A DNA stretch of 26,199 nt from CAYQCE01 sp964415885 (lineage in GTDB: Bacteria > Zixibacteria > MSB-5A5 > JAABVY01 > JAHJOQ01), in the NCBI GenBank assembly GCA_964415885.1, contig CAYQCE010000052.1:1-26199 (forward strand), in the 5' to 3' direction. A program made the translations under genes and the position numbers. The notes beneath the pieces are model-generated. The model had not been told where the DNA came from. It was given only the letters and a program-made list of their open reading frames with translations, and made no database searches. Position 1 is the first letter of the stretch. Each line of letters starts with the position of its first letter. Of this stretch, positions 6,399 through 12,711 are shown piece after piece.

Positions 6399-7508
6399 AT
6401 GGAATCAGAGCATTCCGAAATCGGGCAGCTTGATGCAAGTCGGCCGTTCGACCTTATCGACGGCGCATCGAGCGATTCGTACGATATCAAGAAGGAGATC
6501 GAGCGGCAATATCGCATCGCCAAAGACCCGAATTCGCCACTCGATGAGAGGCTCGAGGCATACGAGGACATAATCGACTCGGAAGTTGGCGATACTGCGC
6601 TGGTTCGTGCGAGGAATATCGAACGCGAGGTGGGACTTCGCCAGGTCTACATGAAATTCGAAGGTGGCAATCCAACCGGCACACAGAAGGATCGCATCGC
6701 TTTCGCTCAGGTCATGGATGCGATGCGTCGAGGATTCGACACAGTGACTTTCGCGACGTGCGGAAACTACGGCGTAGCGATGTCACTCGCCTGCTCTCTG
6801 GCGGGTATACGGGCGCTAATCTACGTTCCGGAGACCTATCACACCCGTCGCGTAGAGGAAATGACCGATCTAGGGGCTGAGATTCGACGTGCCGCCGGAG
6901 ATTATGAGAATGCCGTTGAGGCTTCAAGATTGCGCGCCCGGGAGATGGAGCACTACGACGCCAACCCCGGTGGCGACAATACCCTGCTGCAACTGAAGGC
7001 ATACGGCGAGATTGCGTACGAAATCTATGACGAGCTTAGGGATGCACCGGCGGCTGTTGCCGTACCTGTCTCGAACGGTTCGACTCTTGCTGGAATCTAC
7101 AAGGGCTTTCTGAGTCTCTATCGCCGTGGCAAGACATCCAAGATGCCGAGGTTTGTGGCAGGGTCATCGTTCAAGAAGAATCCGATTGTCAATTCGTTTA
7201 TCACAAACGCGGAGTCGTGTATCGATCTCGAACCGCAGAGAATCCGTGAGACGAAGGTCAACGAACCGTTGATCAACTGGCATTCGTTCGATGGCGATCT
7301 GGCACTGAACGCCGTGCGGCAAACGAAGGGATGGGCGTCCTACGCCACCGACAAGAGCATGACATCCTTTGCGAGATTGATTAGAGAAAAAGAGGGAATC
7401 AGCGTGCTGCCGGCCTCGACTGCGGGGCTGATAGCTCTGATTGATCAACACAAAAAAGAGCCTCTTCCCGGTGAGAGGTATGTCGTCGTTTTGACGGGAA
7501 AGAACTAA
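6399..7508 (+). CDS. PLP-dependent fold-type II enzyme, threonine-synthase-like
   Basis: A 369-residue enzyme of the tryptophan-synthase-beta/threonine-synthase fold. The PLP lysine is K97 in GNPTGTQKDR (thrC usually has FKD), the substrate loop is CGNYGVAMS (C121-S129), a phosphate-binding-type loop is SNGSTLAG, and the C-terminus VVVLTGKN resembles the threonine synthase ending. About 55 residues precede the catalytic core. Relatives catalyse beta- or gamma-elimination/replacement on activated amino acids (threonine synthase, cysteate synthase, diaminopropionate-type synthases). No homoserine-pathway genes are nearby, and the operon partners suggest a dedicated role on an unusual amino acid rather than housekeeping threonine synthesis. 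SD GAGGG sits 6 nt before the ATG. The stop is directly followed by the next start. Confidence 0.87.
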   Translation: MESEHSEIGQLDASRPFDLIDGASSDSYDIKKEIERQYRIAKDPNSPLDERLEAYEDIIDSEVGDTALVRARNIEREVGLRQVYMKFEGGNPTGTQKDRIAFAQVMDAMRRGFDTVTFATCGNYGVAMSLACSLAGIRALIYVPETYHTRRVEEMTDLGAEIRRAAGDYENAVEASRLRAREMEHYDANPGGDNTLLQLKAYGEIAYEIYDELRDAPAAVAVPVSNGSTLAGIYKGFLSLYRRGKTSKMPRFVAGSSFKKNPIVNSFITNAESCIDLEPQRIRETKVNEPLINWHSFDGDLALNAVRQTKGWASYATDKSMTSFARLIREKEGISVLPASTAGLIALIDQHKKEPLPGERYVVVLTGKN

Positions 7509-8648
7509 ATGAACAGGGAAGTTGACGGAAACGCGGTTGTGTACTGCGAGGGCGCGTTCAACACAACGAACGGCAAGACTGCGCACGGTCTCGTGAGATT
7601 CACGGAGCGGTATCGCGTCCTTTCTATAGTCGATTCAAGGTATGCTGGAGCGGATGCGGGTGAAGTGCTCGACGGCAAGCCGGTCGGAACGCCGATTGTT
7701 GCATCAATTGACGAGGCAGTACAGTCATCGCAGGACAGCGGGACAGAGGCTACGCATCTGGTCGTAGGTCTTGCTCCCGACGGAGGCCGTTTCAGCGTCC
7801 GGGCTCGAAACGATATCAGGCGAGCGCTTGAACTCGGACTCAGTGTCGATTCCGGTCTGCACGATTTTCTGTCCGACGATCCTGAATTCAGTGAACTTGC
7901 GAGGAGTCTGGCTTTGACGATTCGAGATGTGCGTAAACCGTGCGATCGAAGTCAGCTCCATTTCTTTACAGGCAGGATAGAAGAGGTGACATCGCTCAAG
8001 ATAGCTCTGCTCGGCACTGATTCAGCAGTCGGGAAGCGCACGACAGCCTGGAAACTGGTGCATGCGCTCCGGGACGCGGGGTATTCGGCTGAGATGATCG
8101 GCACCGGGCAGACTGCCTGGATGCAGGGTGCGCGATACGGTGTGATTATGGACTCGCTGATTAACGACTTCGTCTCCGGCGAGATCGAGCATGCCGTATG
8201 GAGAGCATGGAACGAGCAGAGACCGGACGTGCTCGTGATCGAGGGCCAGGGCAGCCTGATGAACCCGGCGTATCCGGGAGGATTCGAGATTCTCGCGGCG
8301 GGTCGGCCGGATGTCGTAGTGCTTCAGGATGCGCCCGCCCGGCTCGAGTATGATGGATTCCCGGGCTATCCGATTCATCCGCTCCCTAAACAGATCGAGG
8401 CTGTTGAGGTTCTGTCGGGCAAGCCGGTGGTAGCTGTCACCATAAACCATGAGCAATTGCCGTTCGAGAATGTTCTTCAGGTATGCAATTCGATCAGCAA
8501 CGTACTGCGCCTGCCGGTGTATGACGTGCTGATGCAGGGAGCGGCGGGACTCGTGAAGTCGCTTGAGCCTCACATTTTCCGGAGCAAAATCTTTGTGGAG
8601 AAGGCTCGCAGCCAACCTGATCCGACTAATGGACTGAAGTCGGCATAA
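7509..8648 (+). CDS. DUF1611 family protein, DgcN-like (putative D-amino-acid N-acetyltransferase)
   Basis: A 379-residue two-domain protein. The N-terminal Rossmann-like part contains DSRYAGADAGE. The C-terminal P-loop part begins GTDSAVGKRTT (G169-T179), followed by the strongly conserved block IGTGQTAWMQGARYG, then DFVSGEIEHA and VIEGQGSL, all typical of DUF1611. The characterised member DgcN N-acetylates D-glutamate, and its partner DgcA racemises N-acetyl-D-Glu. A DgcA-like gene lies two genes downstream here, which strengthens the parallel, though the substrate need not be glutamate. The ATG follows the upstream stop with no gap, so the two are translationally coupled. The family assignment is firm; the acetyltransferase activity is inferred. 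Confidence 0.88.
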   Translation: MNREVDGNAVVYCEGAFNTTNGKTAHGLVRFTERYRVLSIVDSRYAGADAGEVLDGKPVGTPIVASIDEAVQSSQDSGTEATHLVVGLAPDGGRFSVRARNDIRRALELGLSVDSGLHDFLSDDPEFSELARSLALTIRDVRKPCDRSQLHFFTGRIEEVTSLKIALLGTDSAVGKRTTAWKLVHALRDAGYSAEMIGTGQTAWMQGARYGVIMDSLINDFVSGEIEHAVWRAWNEQRPDVLVIEGQGSLMNPAYPGGFEILAAGRPDVVVLQDAPARLEYDGFPGYPIHPLPKQIEAVEVLSGKPVVAVTINHEQLPFENVLQVCNSISNVLRLPVYDVLMQGAAGLVKSLEPHIFRSKIFVEKARSQPDPTNGLKSA

Positions 8649-8656
8649 CACGCACT

Positions 8657-11047
8657 GTGAGTAAGACAATGACAAACACAAGAAAGAGCACCAAGACTGC
8701 ACAGGTTCCATCTACAGGACACCTGGAGGATCTGGTTGTATTCGACAAGTTGACTTTGGGGCCGGTGAAGCTCGAGAGAAACAAGATTGTCGCTCCATAC
8801 ACGGTTTCTCGGCAAGGTGCTGAGACGAGTACTGATCTGATCTATCGGTACGGTGAGGATGTGTTCGATCCGGAGGATCCGGTTTCGCAGAACATTGCAT
8901 CACTGACCGCGGCGCAGGTAGCGCTGAACTATGGGCTCTTCTGCAGGGAGATAGAGTTCATCGGTTCATTTCACAGCTTCGATGAACGTTTCCTGCGGGA
9001 TATGGCGGAGAATACGGCTCGCGAGATATACGTCAAGAAGTTCCTCGAACCAAATCCGTTTCTGCTGGGCAGCACGGCCAATATGGAAGTGACGAAGCGT
9101 AAGAAGTACTGCTATGCAGATCTTCGCTTCTCGGATACATCCCGAGACAAGGCCGCTCCCAAGTGGGAGATGTGGCCGACTGATCCGGGGAAGGCGTGTG
9201 TCCTGTCGAGCGGTGGCAAAGACTCTCTGCTTAGCTATGGCCTCCTGAATGAGATAGGCCTCGATGTACATCCCGTCTTCATCAACGAATCCGGTCGTCA
9301 CTGGTTCACGGCGCTGAATGCCTATCGCTATTTCTCAGGAAATGTAGCGAACACAAGCCGTGTCTGGGTGAACTCCGATCGGGTGTTTAGCTGGATGCTG
9401 CGGCAAATGCCGTTCATTCGGGGCGATTTCGCGAGTGTCAGGGCAGATGAATACCCGATCCGGCTCTGGACAGTTGCCGTGTTCCTGTTCGGTGCGATCC
9501 CGATATTACGGAAGCGTGGAATCGGTCGGCTGATCATAGGTGATGAACACGATACAACGAATAAGGCATCGCATCAGGGAATCACGCACTATGATGGCCT
9601 CTACGACCAAAGCAGGTATTTCGATGAGACTCTATCACGGTTCTATCTGCAGAAAGGATGGTCGATAAGCCAGTTTTCGATTCTACGTCAGATGTCGGAG
9701 ATCTTGATCGAAAAGACACTTGCCGAGCGATATCCCCGGCTTCTGGAGCTTCAGACATCTTGCCATTCGGCTCACAAGAGAGACGGGCGGGTTTATCCGT
9801 GCGGAAAGTGCGAGAAATGTCGGAGAATAGTTGGAATGCTGATCGCACTCGATCAGGATCCACGGAAATGCGGCTACACCGACTCTCAGATTGAATCGTG
9901 CCTCAAAGCTATCGCCGCAAAGGGCGTTCATCAGGAAGCCCCGGGTCATGAGCACATGACCTGCGTGCTTCTCGAGAAGAAACGAATTGATCTGCCTGAC
10001 GACAGCAAACAGAAGGCGCGCGAGCATCCGGTCATTATGATGCTTCGCTTCAGTCGCGAAAGGTCTCGCATAAACGGAATGCCTATCGACATTCGTCGCC
10101 CGCTCTTTGAGATACTCTCAGAGCATTCAGACGGTGCTGTTAAGCGTATGCGGAGGAAATGGGTTGATTTCGATCCGCTGACCGATCCGTCTATCGAAGA
10201 TGCCTACCCGTTCGAGATGCCGACGGACTCGACGACGGCATCGTCGTCGCCGACTCCCGATTCGCCAAGGAACTACCTCTGGGCCGAGTTGACATGGCCT
10301 GAGGCCGGGCGAAGGCTCGAAGAAGTCGATGTGGCGTTGTTGCCGGTCGGTTCGACCGAACAGCATGGGCCGCACCTTCCGCTGGATACGGACGCCTTCG
10401 ACGCCTACTATCTCGCTACGCGAGTCGCGGAGGCCTGCGGAGATCCGAAGCCGCTTGTCCTTCCGCCCGTCCATTACGGCGTGTCGTATCATCACGATGA
10501 CTTTCCGGGCACCCTGAGCATCAGCAACGACACACTGGCACAACTGGTCTATGAAATTGGGATGAGTGCTGTGAAAAACGGAATCAAGAAACTCGTGATA
10601 CTAAACGGTCACGGTGACAACGCTCCGACTCTCAGTTACGCCGCACAGATGATAAACCGCGACTCGCACATCTTCACGTGTGTCGAGTCGGGCGAATCAA
10701 GCGATGTCGATCTATATGCACTGTCCGAGACTCCCAACGACGTTCATGCAGGCGAGATCGAAACGAGTACAACGCTCGCGGTACGGCCAAACCTCGTGAG
10801 AATGGGTACAGCGAAGGCGTATATCCCGAAATTCTCGAGCAGATATCTCGATTTCAGCTCCCGGCGCAGTGTGCCGTGGTATGCCTACACCAAAAAGATC
10901 TCGAAATCTGGTGTGATGGGCGATCCTACGAAAGCAACCGCAAAGAAGGGCCAGAGAATGTGGAAGATAATGATCGCGCATCTGGTCGCTTTCGTCGAGG
11001 ACCTCAGGCATATGTCGCTCGATGAGATCTACCAGAGACGCTACTGA
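8657..11047 (+). CDS. Fusion protein: PP-loop ATP-pyrophosphatase (QueC/MurL-like) + creatininase-family amidohydrolase
   Basis: A 796-residue bifunctional protein. Residues about 15-170 form an uncharacterised N-terminal domain. Residues 184-190 are the PP-loop SSGGKDS, which binds ATP and adenylates a carbonyl or carboxylate, and C369, C382, C385, C388 form a C-x12-C-x2-C-x2-C zinc site like that of QueC. A Ser/Thr/Pro linker (about 522-538) leads to a creatininase-type domain (about 540-796) with EQHGPH (E568, H570), D579, NGHGDN (650-655) and HAGEIETS (697-704), the metal and active-site signatures. N-terminal architecture may resemble MurL, the ATP-dependent UDP-MurNAc-L-Ala-L-Glu epimerase, but I cannot verify this. 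The start is GTG 8657; ATG 8669 is an alternative, and neither has a clear SD. I know of no characterised protein with this fusion. Spacing is 8 nt to the gene before and 12 nt to the gene after. Confidence 0.85.
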   Translation: MSKTMTNTRKSTKTAQVPSTGHLEDLVVFDKLTLGPVKLERNKIVAPYTVSRQGAETSTDLIYRYGEDVFDPEDPVSQNIASLTAAQVALNYGLFCREIEFIGSFHSFDERFLRDMAENTAREIYVKKFLEPNPFLLGSTANMEVTKRKKYCYADLRFSDTSRDKAAPKWEMWPTDPGKACVLSSGGKDSLLSYGLLNEIGLDVHPVFINESGRHWFTALNAYRYFSGNVANTSRVWVNSDRVFSWMLRQMPFIRGDFASVRADEYPIRLWTVAVFLFGAIPILRKRGIGRLIIGDEHDTTNKASHQGITHYDGLYDQSRYFDETLSRFYLQKGWSISQFSILRQMSEILIEKTLAERYPRLLELQTSCHSAHKRDGRVYPCGKCEKCRRIVGMLIALDQDPRKCGYTDSQIESCLKAIAAKGVHQEAPGHEHMTCVLLEKKRIDLPDDSKQKAREHPVIMMLRFSRERSRINGMPIDIRRPLFEILSEHSDGAVKRMRRKWVDFDPLTDPSIEDAYPFEMPTDSTTASSSPTPDSPRNYLWAELTWPEAGRRLEEVDVALLPVGSTEQHGPHLPLDTDAFDAYYLATRVAEACGDPKPLVLPPVHYGVSYHHDDFPGTLSISNDTLAQLVYEIGMSAVKNGIKKLVILNGHGDNAPTLSYAAQMINRDSHIFTCVESGESSDVDLYALSETPNDVHAGEIETSTTLAVRPNLVRMGTAKAYIPKFSSRYLDFSSRRSVPWYAYTKKISKSGVMGDPTKATAKKGQRMWKIMIAHLVAFVEDLRHMSLDEIYQRRY

Positions 11048-11059
11048 GGCAGTAGCAGA

Positions 11060-12127
11060 ATGAAAATCCGCAGACTCGAAGCATTTCCCGTGGATATGAA
11101 GCTATCCGATCCATACACGATTGCGTATGAGACGATCGACCGGACGGCGAATGTGTTTCTCCGAGTTGAGACATCGAACGGAATAGTCGGCTTTGGTTGT
11201 GCCGCTCCTGATCTCGAAGTCAACGGAGAGACCAAAGACACCGTTTTGCGCGAGTTCAGGGAAGCAATTGAACCAACGCTCCGCGGGAGCGATCCGCTTC
11301 GGTACTCCTATCAGCTACACAGACTCCGTGAGCGTATGAAGGAAAGCCCGTCGGCTCTGGCAATGGTCGACATGGCTTTGTTTGACATTCTCGGCAAATC
11401 GACCGGTATGCCGGTGTACAAGCTTCTCGGCGCGTTTCGCCGGAATATACGGACCAGCGTCACAATCGGGATCATGGGCAGGGCGGAGACAGAGGATCGC
11501 GCTCGGGAGCACATTGCAAAGGGCTTCAGGATACTCAAGGTAAAGGGTGGCACGGACGTTGATGTTGACATCGAACGAATTCGTGCTGTTCGAGAAGCAG
11601 TTGGCCGGGGGATCGAATTGCGATTCGATGCCAACCAGGGCTACACACCCGAAGAGGCAATTCGGTTCGTGAAAGAGACGGCATCATCTGGAGTCGAGCT
11701 GATTGAACAGCCGACACCGCGCGACAGCCACAGTCAGCTTGGTGAGGTCACGAAAGCGGCTGCTATTCCGGTTATGGCGGACGAGAGCATAATGAGCCTT
11801 CGTGATACGTTCCGCCTCGTTCGCAGTGATCTCATAGATATGGTCAATGTCAAATTGATGAAGGTCGGTGGAATACTCGAAGCGCTGTCCATAAATGCCG
11901 TCGCACGCTCCGCGCGGTGTGAGGTTATGGTTGGATGTATGGACGAGTCCGCACTTTCGATTGCGGCGGGACTGGCATTTGCACTGGCGCGGCCAAACGT
12001 GATTTACGCCGATCTTGACGGCCATCTCGACCTGATCGGTGATCCGGCGGACGGTGCGGTTATACTCAGGAACGGCGAACTGTGGCCGGTCGAGAGGCCG
12101 GGGCTGGGTATCGATCCGGTGTTGTGA
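11060..12127 (+). CDS. Enolase-superfamily dipeptide epimerase / DgcA-like N-acyl-amino-acid racemase
   Basis: A 355-residue muconate-lactonising-subgroup enzyme with a complete 1,1-proton-transfer active site: K160-x-K162 (LKVKGG), D190-A-N192, E216 (EQP), D241-E242 (ADES) and K265 (NVKLMK). K160 and K162 carry the same numbers as in the Bacillus L-Ala-D/L-Glu epimerase. D318-L-D320 (ADLDGH) matches the DxD that holds the dipeptide amino group in that family. It epimerises the alpha-carbon of an amino-acid-like substrate; options are Ala-Glu-type dipeptides or N-acetyl-glutamate (DgcA). Co-occurrence with DUF1611 favours the latter, but DxD favours a dipeptide, so the substrate is open. SD GAGG lies 8-9 nt before the ATG. 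It is the last gene of the operon and converges with the DUF192 gene, with 9 nt between stops. Confidence 0.92.
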   Translation: MKIRRLEAFPVDMKLSDPYTIAYETIDRTANVFLRVETSNGIVGFGCAAPDLEVNGETKDTVLREFREAIEPTLRGSDPLRYSYQLHRLRERMKESPSALAMVDMALFDILGKSTGMPVYKLLGAFRRNIRTSVTIGIMGRAETEDRAREHIAKGFRILKVKGGTDVDVDIERIRAVREAVGRGIELRFDANQGYTPEEAIRFVKETASSGVELIEQPTPRDSHSQLGEVTKAAAIPVMADESIMSLRDTFRLVRSDLIDMVNVKLMKVGGILEALSINAVARSARCEVMVGCMDESALSIAAGLAFALARPNVIYADLDGHLDLIGDPADGAVILRNGELWPVERPGLGIDPVL

Positions 12128-12136
12128 ATGTGACTC

Positions 12137-12700
12137 CTATCGCCGCGTGTATGTGATCAGATCGCCCGCTTCAATGCCGTGCTCCTCAGTGAATCCGGCG
12201 TTAACCTCAACCACATATCTTGATACACCCTCCGAAGCATATCGCGATTCCGAGTTCGGGATAGTATATTCATGGATATTGATAATCCGCCGCTCTTTGT
12301 CTGCGAAGATTATGTCGAGCGGTATCAGCGTGTTTTTCATCCAGAAGACCTGAAATCTCGCGGGATCATAGATGAAAAGCATACCCTGTCGGCGTCCGAG
12401 TTTCTCACGATACATCAAGCCCGCCTGTTGCTCGCCCATCTCGTCCGCGATTTCGATATCTATAGTGACGATTTCACCGCCGTTGCTGTCGATGAATGTC
12501 AGAGTGCCCTCCTTCTGGAAGCCCCCGAGCTCAATGTCGACCGGATCCGATTCGACCGCCTGGTCGCCTCCACCGAATGTCACGAAATAAAGCACGATCA
12601 GAACTGCAAGGATCACGAGACCGGGTATCAGGAATTTGCCTTTCGGTCTTCGCTGCAGATCCTTCTTGTTCCGTCTACCGGGGTTCTTTTTGCGACTCAC
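12137..12700 (-). CDS. DUF192 family membrane-anchored protein
   Basis: A 187-residue protein: a basic N-terminus, one transmembrane helix at about residues 24-43, then a DUF192 domain (about 60-187) outside the membrane with AGLMYREKLGRRQGMLFIY, VFWMKNTLIPLDIIF and YVVEVNAGF. The family has a small beta-barrel fold with no firmly assigned activity. The start is GTG 12700, preceded by AGGAG. That ribosome site lies in the 11-nt gap after the PEP-synthase-like gene, so both are in one operon. It converges with the epimerase gene. Confidence 0.9.
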   Translation of the reverse strand: MSRKKNPGRRNKKDLQRRPKGKFLIPGLVILAVLIVLYFVTFGGGDQAVESDPVDIELGGFQKEGTLTFIDSNGGEIVTIDIEIADEMGEQQAGLMYREKLGRRQGMLFIYDPARFQVFWMKNTLIPLDIIFADKERRIINIHEYTIPNSESRYASEGVSRYVVEVNAGFTEEHGIEAGDLITYTRR

Positions 12701-12711
12701 ATCAACTCCTG

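Noticed and set aside
6399..7508. Assignment as housekeeping thrC
   Set aside because: The PLP-lysine motif differs and the operon context is not threonine biosynthesis; kept as threonine-synthase-like.
8657..10216. Assignment as QueC (7-cyano-7-deazaguanine synthase)
   Set aside because: It shares the PP-loop and a Cys4 site, but is much longer, has a different N-terminal domain, and there are no queuosine genes nearby.
11041..11055. CTACT-gaggc-AGTAG palindrome before the epimerase gene
   Set aside because: It is short and contains the stop codon and ribosome site; probably chance.
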